A stretch of DNA of 64,000 nucleotides from Halichondria panicea (Eukaryota; Porifera; Demospongiae; Suberitida; Halichondriidae): the NCBI RefSeq assembly GCF_963675165.1, contig NC_087382.1:6434315-6498314 (forward strand), read 5' to 3'. A program made the translations under genes and the position numbers. The first letter of the stretch is position 1, and each line of letters begins with the position of its first letter. Under the pieces are notes generated by a model. That model was not told where the DNA came from and did no database searches. It saw only the letters and a list, made by a program, of their open reading frames with translations. Positions 47,060 to 57,700 of the stretch are shown here, piece after piece.

Positions 47060-48063
47060 CTCTGACCTCTAAAAAAGGATTATTGGAAGGTGTTATCTTG
47101 GAGGGTGTTAGTATTAGTCATAGGTCTGTTATCTGAAGTCACAGGGGTATCACTCTGGGAGGGGGCTCAGTGGAAGAAGCGCGGCCTGCAGAATCGATCT
47201 GAGTGGGGGGATTTCCTAAAGGGGGCCCCAGATCAGAGAGCTTGGAGAGAAGTCTCCAGTGTGGTGGGCAGGAGAGGGAATCACATTTCTCATCAATTAG
47301 AGAGAGAGACTCCTGTGGCGCCAGTATGGTGAGCCACCATTTCCTTTTCCATGCACTATTCATTTTGACGCTCTTCTTTATAGTGACCGACAGTCCAGCA
47401 TCAGCGGGGAGTAGAGAGAGCACTGTGTTTTCGACAAAGTCAGTCGGGCATGAGAACTTTAATTGTTCCCCATATAATCCTGAAGGGAGAGGGACGTCTT
47501 AACTGTGAATAAACTCTAATTGTTGCCTAACACCAGCACTAGTACTGGGGGGCTTGACGGAGCGAGGCAGCTGATTCTTGGGGGCAACGATCTTTTTTAA
47601 GGCTGAGAGTTCCTGTACAAGCCTATTTATTAGATTCCTCCAACGAAGTGACATATATTGGAAATCTTGATTGAGAGCTTATCTATTGCTGATATGAGCA
47701 ATGATATTTGAGCATTGATATTGATAGAAGGGGTGTCGGGAGAGCAGACATGGCAGCAGAGGTAGCATCTGCCTCAGAGAGACCAATACATTGAGAGTGG
47801 GACCATTTCAGACAGACATCGCACTCCACCATTAGATTCCCGTCATCTTCAGTGGAGCCACATGCAGCTGCAGTTTATCATCTGCTGTTGATCGAGTTTC
47901 AAGAGAAGGTGGGTCTGAAGAAGGGGTCTTCTCTTAGGTTTTCCTTTGGTACGTGTTCCCGCAGAGGGTTAATTTGGCCTGTTTGGCCTTAACAGTCGTC
48001 CCACCTTGGGGTTGGGGTTGAGAGATGGATGTGTTTCGATTGGATTTCCTTGTTCTAGATTCC
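47060..48063 (-). pseudogene. LINE ORF1 remnant with PHD-type zinc finger
   Basis: A start at 48063 opens MESRTRKSNRNTSISQP, a basic Ser/Gln-rich N-terminus. After a frameshift, 47770-47860 reads DDGNLMVECDVCLKWSHSQC followed by IGLSE, a PHD-finger signature (CxxC then WxHxxC). Downstream frames are broken. PHD fingers are known in ORF1 proteins of some CR1/L2-type elements, supporting the assignment. Confidence 0.65.
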
Positions 48064-48534
48064 ATGACAATCGCAACAAGCGCGTGTAATAACGACGAGC
48101 CAACAAATTAATAATAACAAATTGAACGATTTATTTGACCGATCCCGACAAAGCAGTACCAAAAACAATGCCAACCGCCGAACGGTATCTCAGCCGAATC
48201 ACGAATATCCCACAAATCACTGGGTCATGTGATAACATCCAGCTAGCATGCACTTGTAGTATAATTCATGCACACATACATGTCGGACCTCCTTTGCCCA
48301 TGAATGGTTAAAACTGTCTCTGATATTTTTACCAAAGGAAGTTGTATGCTTGCATTGTGTTGACAGAGATACAGACCAAGATACTGCACCACAGTTTGTG
48401 TAATTGGCGAAAATTACTAGCATGACCATACAGGAAACAGCTTTGGAATACCTATATACAACTGCTTCAATCTCTCTTCTATCCTAGAATAGGTTTACTA
48501 TACTGCATCTAGCTCATCAACTATAACACAAGCA

Positions 48535-49101
48535 ATGGCTGCAGCTTACAAGAACAGTCCTAAGTGGGTAAAGCGAATGGAGGAATTCTTTGTGCAGTCA
48601 GACCTCAACAAAGACGGCTACTTGTCTATCCAGGATTTCGATATGTGGAGTGATAATCTTGAAAGAGAAGTGAAAGCTGAACCAGCCCTTCTGAAGAAAG
48701 CACGAAACGCTACTCGAGATTTTTGGGAAAGTACTGGCCTAAAGCAAGGTGTGCTGCTTTCTAAAGAGCAGTTTGTCGAGAAGGTAGCAGAAGTAGCAGT
48801 TGCTGAAAAAACTAACTTTGATGAAGGGAAGGAGTCTCTCTTCTTTGCTATGATGGAGACTGTGTTTGATGCGGTTGACACTAATCGTGACGGCTTCCTA
48901 CAGATGAGCGAGTACGCGACAATGAATAAGGCAGGCAACTTCGATGATGGCACTGCTAAGATCCTGTTTGATATCATTGACAAAAACCATGATGGAAAGC
49001 TCTCTAGGAAGGAGTTACTGGAATACAACATCAAGTTCTGGTTCGCTCCTGATGATCCTGAAGCCGCTGGCTTGTACGGGGCCAAGTTTGAACAAAACTA
49101 A
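48535..49101 (+). CDS. EF-hand calcium-binding protein, SCP-like, copy 1
   Basis: Intronless 188-aa protein. Three canonical EF-hand loops: [12 protein letters not shown] (23-34), DTNRDGFLQMSE (115-126) and [12 protein letters not shown] (149-160). The second position in the four-hand layout (about 60-95) is degenerate. The end [19 protein letters not shown] resembles invertebrate sarcoplasmic calcium-binding proteins and related calcium/luciferin-binding proteins. Role inferred: cytosolic calcium buffer or sensor. The first loop ends in Asp instead of Glu, which may change Ca/Mg preference. The start follows caagcaATGGCTGCAGC, identical in copy 2. The gene sits 3' of ALDH16A1 on the opposite strand, next to a dead LINE. 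Absence of introns suggests an old retrocopy or a naturally intronless family. Confidence 0.9.
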   Translation: MAAAYKNSPKWVKRMEEFFVQSDLNKDGYLSIQDFDMWSDNLEREVKAEPALLKKARNATRDFWESTGLKQGVLLSKEQFVEKVAEVAVAEKTNFDEGKESLFFAMMETVFDAVDTNRDGFLQMSEYATMNKAGNFDDGTAKILFDIIDKNHDGKLSRKELLEYNIKFWFAPDDPEAAGLYGAKFEQN

Positions 49102-49712
49102 CGAGCTGCAGTACGTGAAGAATTATGTTCATAATTATGTCCATTGGTCAGTACGTGTATATAGGAGATCCTGCATGTTTTATACATGTAGAAGCTCTGT
49201 ATATAGCTTATATTACTGGAGCATTGCATTATCGACCGTTTCAAAGTATTTTGTTGCCTTTTGACCTCTGAGATCAAAGGAAATGCAGTGCCAGTATAAT
49301 TATGGCATAATGTAGGGCAAGTAGATATACTACACCTAAGAGGAGGATATGCACCTATAAAAATTATATCCTCTGCTACTGTATCATCTATGGCAAAAAA
49401 CGGACGGACAGGAAACGACACCCACATTTTATGTCCAGTACGGTATAGAGGTCGTTTGTAACCACAACTTTGCAAACAAAAACAAATTGTTATAATAGCG
49501 GGAAATCATTTAGGTGAAAACGAGGGTGATCGTAAAAAAAAAAGTATTATTATGCGGTATACAGTAACATCATTATAATTCTGAATTAATGTTGTTACAA
49601 TAATGTTCACCTTAGCTGTCAAGAGTTCCATATAAGATACCCTAAGTTCGAAACAGCGTGTGTACATGTACTTCTGTAAAACTATAAAACCACGCATATA
49701 ATTATTATACCA

Positions 49713-49774
49713 TAGCCTCGAATCCAGGCCGATTAAACAAACACGTATTTTTAATCGGCCTGGATTCGAGACTA
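49713..49774. repeat. Short foldback, agcctcga type, well preserved
   Basis: tagcctcgaatccaggccga ttaaa pairs with tttaatcggcctggattcga gacta; arms of about 27 bp with two or three mismatches and a ~9-base loop. Best copy of the hairpin family. Confidence 0.85.
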
Positions 49775-49850
49775 TAATGTTACCACTGATGTTGCCAGAG
49801 GTGGTGTTTTTCACCACTAGTAAGCGATGACCTACAATTTGTTTCTGTGC

Positions 49851-50276
49851 GCTGATGTCTCATTTATATCATGATAAACATTAATTTTTTGCATAAATTT
49901 TGCTGCATGCAGAATCACAGAGAAACTCAAAGAGTGCATGGGTAATCGACCATGATTGTTGTTAAAACGATCGTTGCCAAACGTCCAAGTGCAAAATTAA
50001 TGGCTGCATCAGAATTAAGAGCCTTGCAGCTCTCTTCTCACTCTTTCAGCTACCAATAGCTAGCGTTCTAGTGCAGAGCTAGCCTAAGTAGAGTAGCAAC
50101 ACTCTATGGACAAGTTTTTCTACGCACTCTTCTGAAAAGGCTGCAATGGCATTCCAAGAAGCAAAACTAGCATAACTCGAAAACATGGCTAAAAGCCTCT
50201 AGAAACTCTTACTCTTCGTTGATCCTTGAGCATGCAGCTTACACACATGCACACACAAACACCGAGGCATAATTAT
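49851..50276 (+). mobile_element. Family A MITE, copy 6
   Basis: Left end eroded (gctgatgtctcatttatatc). The agctagcgttctagtgcaga and ctgaaaaggctgcaatggca landmarks are intact and the right end is aaacaccgaggcataattat. The usual gcgcatgcgc before the right end is lost. Confidence 0.8.
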
Positions 50277-50983
50277 GATCAGCAACCACATGCATATACA
50301 TACCTAGGTTGCCATAAATTATGGACGCAATAATTATTATATTTGTGATTATTTATCTATCCCCTTATTGCCCAGTGAGTGGGCAGATCAAAGCAATCCA
50401 GTGCTCTGTATATATATGGTATGTTGCATCACTATACCATAGCAACCATATATTGCACTGCATTATATGGCATAATTAATGCACTGGGATTATAATTATG
50501 CACTTGCACTGTGTGTAAATGCAGTAGATTATGTGGGGAAGGAAGAAATCACAAATTAAGCACTGGTGCTGGGCAATAACTAGCACTTACCTAGTGTGCA
50601 ACGTTGACTGTCTGTTATGGACCGGCACGATGTTCGTTTTTAATTGTATAATTATATACTCATGCCCCTTTAGTAAAGGCTAGATACTGTACATAATTAT
50701 AGGATTGACAGTGTGTTTTCAAACAAATTTTGACTCGATTGTGTTCAGACTGCTCTCTCTCGCTGCAGAGAAAGGCAAAACAGATTGAGGGAATAATTAA
50801 TGTGTATATATAATTATATGCATGTGCACATGCATGCAGATCGAGCTATATAATTACATATACAGCAGTTGACTTACGATTTTTGTGCTCGCTTGTATAA
50901 TTCCATGCATGCCTTTTTACTTCATGCGCACTGGCCAATCAGCAATCTCAACGTTTTTAAAAATTAGTAAAGTGCATCATCTT

Positions 50984-51296
50984 TAGTTGGGCGGAGCCCG
51001 ATCGTCCCTGACGGGAGGTAGGGTTTCAAGCCTATGTCAGGATTTGTCTTTGCTGCAATTATAGTTGCAGCCCAATCAGATTGCAGCATTTCTACTGTGG
51101 TCTGTCACGTCCGGTTGCGCAACCTCAATTTAAGCAAGATAAAATGGTTAACACCCACTTCAGAATAATAATATTCATAGAATAAAATGATTATTCATAG
51201 CTGCTTATCAGCGTGTTACATAATTCAGCAAGACAAATCCTGACATAGGCTTGAAACCCGACCTCCCGCCAGGGACGGTCGGGCTCCGCCCAACTA
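50984..51296. mobile_element. Foldback MITE with 9-bp target duplication (MULE-like)
   Basis: Inverted arms of about 65-70 bp: tagttgggcggagcccgatc at the left, gggctccgcccaacta at the right, extending through ccctgacgggaggt, ttcaagcctatgtcaggatt and tgtctt. The element is flanked by identical CATCATCTT (50975-50983 and 51297-51305). Length 313 bp, no ORF. Long inverted ends plus a 9-bp duplication fit Mutator-like elements. Confidence 0.85.
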
Positions 51297-51727
51297 CATC
51301 ATCTTCTCTTCAGGGGAGGCTAGTAAAAAAACACGCAAATTTATTATAAGCACTTTATTGCCATTTTATGTTATTAGTCATGAATCAGCCGCCTAGGAGA
51401 GTCTCTCCCCTAGGAAAATCAGCCACCCTTCCTAGGAAAGGCAGCTGGTTCATGAAACTGCATATATAAGCAAGCTGCCAACACAGAATTTATTATGAAC
51501 AATATAACAATACAAATTACCTTAAAGGGTTAACCACTCAGGCCTGACAATGCCCTATACAGCTCTACCTAGCCCTCCCAGCACACAATGGGCCCCCCGT
51601 GACCTATACCCTAAGGGGAACACACTAGCGTGAAAACTGGGTAGATCTAGTTATTTGAACAAAATTAGAGCATAAAACGGAAAAATCGGAAAAATCATAC
51701 ACTACATGTAGAAATGGTTTACAAAGG

Positions 51728-54700
51728 TTAGTTAGCAAAAATTTCTCCCATGGGAATCCAAATGTTTTTCACTTCAGTGGCATGGTACAGGAACTCCTCT
51801 CCCTGTAGTGTAAGGGATAAACTAACAGTAAGGACATAATTATTACATTGTCATAAACTGGAAACCACTCCCTTTCTGACCAGAGGAGGTACGACAGGTG
51901 CGGCGCAGCTCAAGCAATTAGCCTTAATTATCTGCCCATGCCCCTCCCAGTAATCAGAGGCTAATTGTCAGGGGCTAATTTGAGCTGCACCGCGCATGTA
52001 GAACCTAAAGAGACTGGTAAGGTACAGAGGGAGGAGGCGAGACATGTGTCATAAGTCACATGACAATGGGATGTGTGGCATACAATGTTTACATTAGGCT
52101 TTTGACCTTTAACATTTCCTTAGATTTCAGTGTAGCTATAGTGCCTGTGGTAGATCTACTGTTGCTCTCTAGCAAGTTCACACCACTTTCTAGTAATCTC
52201 GAACATTGTAAACTAGTATGGAAGACGGCAACTAACCTGAGTTAACCCCCCTAGACTGCTCTTCAAAGTACCATATTTACTTGATTAAACGCCCATTTCG
52301 TTTAAACGCCCATGGTAAAAGCTCTGTCTTTGTAAACTCCCATCTTAAATAATCGCCCATGTATGGGCGTGGCACTGTGGGTGGAGCTGAATTAGCACGT
52401 GGAACCAGTTGCAAGCATGGCGTATAGAATGATAGATCTTTTTATGATGGCAGAGAGAGAGAGAGATACCAACACAGAGGTAGAAACACCACTCCTATGA
52501 CTTAAGATTTAAGCTGAGACAGCAGCCAAAAAGAGATTAATAACTGCTGCTGTGCAAGAGACATAACAATAACGCCCATTTCGAATAAGCGCCCATCTCG
52601 TTTAAACACCCCCTTCACAGACTTCGATATGAAATAAACGCCTAATCAAGTAAATACGGTACCCTATTTATAGTGAAACCACTAGGTTTGATGGTGAATT
52701 TCAAGCTATTGAGCCGGGATCCCACTAAGTTAGTACCATCCTTAAGAGAAAATGACCATGGCTGTTTTGGCTGCTTGAAGATCCGCACTTTCATGCACAA
52801 ATCCTTGTCTAAATCTTTGCGGTTATACCTGGATTTTTAATTACTGAGGCGCACGTGACGTGTGTCCTACCTCCTCTGGGTAAGGTACTTATCAAAGAGC
52901 GGTAGAACAAACCATAAAATTAAGTAATGCATGGGTGGAAAACATTTAGACTCGATTACAAGCCGCCATATAATTATGTGTTGTAATCAAGGCTAGCAAT
53001 AATTAAGCGCATGGGCAGTGAATGTAACGCTTATCAAGGACTTGTTTGTGTCTGTGCGTGAAGAATCTCATGCACAAAACAACTATTTGATAAGTAGCCT
53101 ACCAGCCCCTTTTCGAAAGCAAAAAAGGGAGTGGTTTCTAGTATAGTATGGTTAGTAAAATCATAGATAAAGGAAGAGGGGAATTGGAAACGAAAGCACC
53201 TTTGAAGTACAATCCGTGTTTCCGCGCGGTTTAATCGAGGCTGTGTTCTTATACAAAGAATAGTAACAAGAAGTACAGTAGTGTCTGTGAGGACGAGAAG
53301 CGTTGTTAGAGGTGCTGTATTGATGGCTTATCTAGAGGACCTTTGGTCAAGTCAGGGTAAAACCCCAAAGACCAAAATTACTGTTTTGTGTCTAGGGTGT
53401 GATCCGGAGGGAGCCTTTTCTGCAAGCCAATCTTAATCTAGCTAAAGTATATCGCCAGTCCATGACTAATAAGTAGGAATGGAGATGTAGTGCTAATAAA
53501 ACTTTCCTGCTGCATTTACGCTAACACTATGGATGTTAAAAGTACATAATTACCGACAAAAACAGCTCTAAGAGGCGGCTTACCTCAAAATTTCCCCAAA
53601 TAACAGCACAAGGCACTGGTAAAGACTGTTTATAAACAATACCTGCCTGAATGGTCGTTAGGCCCTGATAAATTATACTTTTTTTCACCCATTCTTGAAA
53701 AATGTGCCTATTATTCTCATAAAAATTTGATTATTCCCAAAAGCACAGTTACACAAGACATAATTATTATCATGATTCTCCATGGAGCATCTATTTAATC
53801 AATCACGCACAAACCCTCCCTCACCTGTCCTTGCTCTGAGCTGGACCAGTCTCTTGAGAGGCCATAGTTGACCCAGGTCCTCTTCACATTGCCAACGGAC
53901 TCCCTCTCCACAAACAGACTGCCTTCAGCAGAACCAAAGTACCTGCACAAACAACAAAGCCAATACTAAAAGATACATGTACGTAACAGCTGAAACAATT
54001 AAGGTTGCAATGACGCTCCTAACATACTTGTACTAGTGACCAGCACATAACTATAATTATACCGTATAGCAGGTATATTTTGTAAACTTTCGCAGAAATA
54101 TGCCTTTAGAAAGGTTTTCGAAATCAAATTTTTTCGGGAATAGCAACCTTTTTGCCTTGCATGCATGCAATATTAAATGTATAATTAATGTTTGCGGTAT
54201 GTGCTTATAATTATAACCAGCGAAAACCACGAACATTAATATCCTCGAAATAATTATATCCGCCTGAAGAAATGTATGTATTAGACAAGAGTTATAATCG
54301 TGCAAGTTTCTATTCTACATGGCTTCGATTTTACTGTAACGTATTCTACCGAGGTTACTAATTGCGTGCTACAATACAAATTCTAAAAGTCATACACAGA
54401 GCTATATAAGCTAGCTAGCTTAGAGACCAGCACAGCTATTTTCTTTCTGATATATATTTACTAGATCCAGGTCGCACTTTCTCTCAGAGATAGGCCTGTT
54501 TGCGCATGCGCCCCCTAATCCCCAGAAAATGGGATTTCGGATAGTATCGTATGCTCCTGTAGTAAAACAATGACGTCACAATGAACAAAGTGGACTGAAG
54601 AAATGAAATAGAAGTTTGTTTCTAGCCCATCTGATAGCATTCTGAATAGCCTGCTATGCTAACAAAAGACTCACAGCCTGCAACAATGTGGATGACAATC

Positions 54701-57700
54701 ACTATATGGTACACATCTCTATATAATACTAACCTAAACCTTTGTGAAAGAAGTCTTCATAATTATTATAGACTAGTCACGACCTTTAACTCAGTGTTCA
54801 CACCTTACCAATAGACCCATTGCGGTGGGTGTGGTTCTGACGTCACGTTTTGATAACCGCAGTTTACAGGTAAAAATCGTGATTTTTTGTATATTGTGGA
54901 AATCCTAGTAGTAGTGATAAAAACAAGAACTTCTACTGACTCCCCAAGTCAAGGAGACAAAGAATTAGAGCTGAGCAGCCTGAGACATGGAGAATGGCTT
55001 GTGTATTTTCTTCAGTTTACTGTTCCTGTAACTTTTTCATAGAATGTTCAATTCAGTTCATACTTGCACACACATGTCACAAATCATATAGCCAAATGTA
55101 ACCAACACACATACAAACTTGAAAATAACTCTATCTCATTGCAATTGTGCACATTTCCACTAGTACACAGTCATATTTTCACTCCTTGTTTCAGCCACAT
55201 TTTGAAGGATCTAGCCCAATAATGATATCTAGCTTGTTCAGGTACTTCTTTTTGCCACCTTGGTCTTGTTTTGAAGATAAATAACCTTCTACAAAGGGTA
55301 TCTTTTTGGTGCTAAATACTAGCCAAATCGCATTGTACGTAAAAGTCTGCTACTGGTACCTCAAAATGGCTGACATTCCAATGACACAATTATTGATTAC
55401 ATCACTGCTATGTACATGTACATGTAGGTTATAACATCAAATGCTTACTCCCCAAACATCGTCCTGGTCTACCGCTACATCTTTCACATTCTACATGTGC
55501 ATGTCGATTAAAAAACTGGACGTACCACATGGCTTCAATGTCCTGATGCTCTGTGAGATACTTGGCCAGGTGATCCCTCTGCCCCGTCACAATGTTCACC
55601 ACACCCCCAGGAAGGTCGGAGGTGTCAAACACCTACAGTGTACCATTGCAAAGAAAATTAGCATCTAAGAATAGCTTGGAAAAAGGTACTGATAATTATG
55701 TGTAAACTCTTCCAATCATTATAATTATACGTAGCAACTGGTTCTGCAACCGCAATATGCAATCACGTAATTCAACAGCATTTAGTTAGCTGACCCATTA
55801 TCAAATAAAGTCTCACCTGATAGAGGTCAGTGGCCGAGAGTGGGTACTTTTCACTTGGTATGATGATGATGGTGTTGCCCCTGACAACAGCCGGAGAAAA
55901 CAGGGAGACAAAGGATAACAGTGGGTAGTCATCTGGACAAGCTATGCCAACCACACCTACTGGTTCGTTGATACGCACTGTGCAGCCATACAAGGTGGTC
56001 TCCTGAAAAGTGATGTAGTTTGAATATAATTTATACAGCGACAAACATAATAATTATAATGTACATGCACGCATACATGTATTGTACTTAACAATAAACT
56101 GCTCAGGCAAATACTACACCGCAATACAAAAAGAACAGAGATCTCACCGACCTGCACAGTGCCTCCATACTTGTCAGCATAGGCTCCCCAATAAAACAGT
56201 CGTTGGATAGAAAGGTCTACTTCTTTCTTTGCTTCCTCTATGCTCTTACCCGTCATGGCAGATATCTTCTGAGCAAATTCCCCATGGCGGAGCTCCAGGT
56301 TTTCGGCTATGTAGTAGACTATCTGGGCACGATTGTGAGCAGCTCGTTTGCCCCATCTGTATAAGGTTGAAAATATTTATGTAAACAATAACGACTTACT
56401 GTATGGTATTAGTACAGTGTTTTGCAAGCATCAAAGACAGGAGACCCTCGCTAATTTGGACAAAATAGCAAAACAAACAAAAGGGGCAGTCAGTAGAATG
56501 GACTACTGCGCATGCGCACTGTAACTTGCTTTGTTGAATCAATGCCTGATGCCTCGGTGGAGATGCCAAAGCTACATAACATAAAGCTACTAATACTTTT
56601 ATACACGTACATGATGAACATTATTTTTTTCCATTTGCTGCATGCAAACTAAAAGAGTGGGTACTGATCGACTATGATTGTTGTTAAAAACGATCGATGC
56701 CAAAGTTCAAGTCTAAAATTAATGGCTGCCATCAGCAGAGCCTTGCAACTCTATTCTCACTCTTGCAGCTACCAATAGCTAGCGTTCTAGTGTAGAGCTA
56801 AGTAGAGTAGCAACACTTGGTAAACAAGTTTGGCTACGTGATCTTCTGAAAAGGCTGCAATGGCATTCCAAGTAAGCAAAACTAGGCATAACTCGAGAAC
56901 AAAGCTTTATTTTGTAAATCCACGAATGAAAACATGACTAGAAGCCTATAGAAACTCTTACTTGCACTTCATTGATCCTTGAGCAGCTGTAGCAGTCTAC
57001 ACACACAGACAAACACACTACCGTATACCTCGCTTGCGCATGCGCACCGAGGCATAATAATTAGGGATGGCCACTGCAAAGAAAACGAAGAGAGCTCACA
57101 AGACTCACTATGTTATAGATAGTACATGGGCATGAGGTATCTATGTGTTATAGTGTCCCATATCACGAGGGCTTTGCCCGAGGGATGAGGGACACTATAA
57201 CCATAGATACCGAATGCACATGTGCTAACTGATTTAGATCCAACTTTTCATTGGCTGCCTCAGGCAAGAAGTGTATCTATAAAAGCAGCAAGCCTTAGCA
57301 ACAGCTTTATTTTTGAAAATGTCTTGTTCTGACAAGCTAGTCTAGATGATTTCTGCTAAAAAACCCTTTGCATTGGCCTTGCTTCAACATTGGAATGGAC
57401 AAACTAGTGACTCCACCTTGTGCAGGAAGCGCTCTGCAACAAATGAGCCCAGCCTCCTCTTTATCTGCACTCAAGCCCCACCCCAGCTCAAGCTTCTCAG
57501 TAAACTGTTCTGATATGTACGGCTAGCTAGCAAGGAACAGCTTGCAGCAATGCTACAGTGCACTATTGTTCCCAAAAAGACACAGGAGTCTACTGCAATT
57601 TGAAACATGGCTGCAGGATAGAAACAGAAGTCAGGAGGACAAAGTTGACAAATGCTACAAGTTGAAGACATGCTTTCATGCTTGTGACAATGGACCTAGA

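Larger units (their letters stand above)
43930..48063 (-). mobile_element. Decayed CR1/L2-like non-LTR retrotransposon
   Basis: A LINE reads on the minus strand: an ORF1 region with a PHD-type zinc finger (about 47060-48063), an apurinic-type endonuclease (46158-46970), a reverse transcriptase (about 44900-45900) and a C-terminal region ending near WDGLELDASQFRYRTNP at about 43940. Several frameshifts and stops break all frames. Gene order and motifs (QGVRQGAILSP, FVDD, QGLPTRCPSLAL) fit the CR1/L2/Rex1 group. I do not see a clear 3' tail repeat or target-site duplication. Nothing here looks mobile now. Confidence 0.85.
49102..51727. other. Repeat-rich spacer
   Basis: No gene is supported. 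It holds a short foldback (49713-49774), Family A copy 6, a MULE-like foldback with target duplication (50984-51296), and a hairpin with cctagg clusters at about 51380-51457 (catgaatcagccgcc / ggcagctggttcatg). Minus-strand AATAAA (plus TTTATT 51489-51494) is a candidate ALDH16A1 poly(A) signal. Confidence 0.6.

Noticed and set aside
48618-49085. 155-codon minus frame opposite EF-hand copy 1
   Set aside because: Antisense shadow of a real coding sequence; the same shadow is shorter opposite copy 2.
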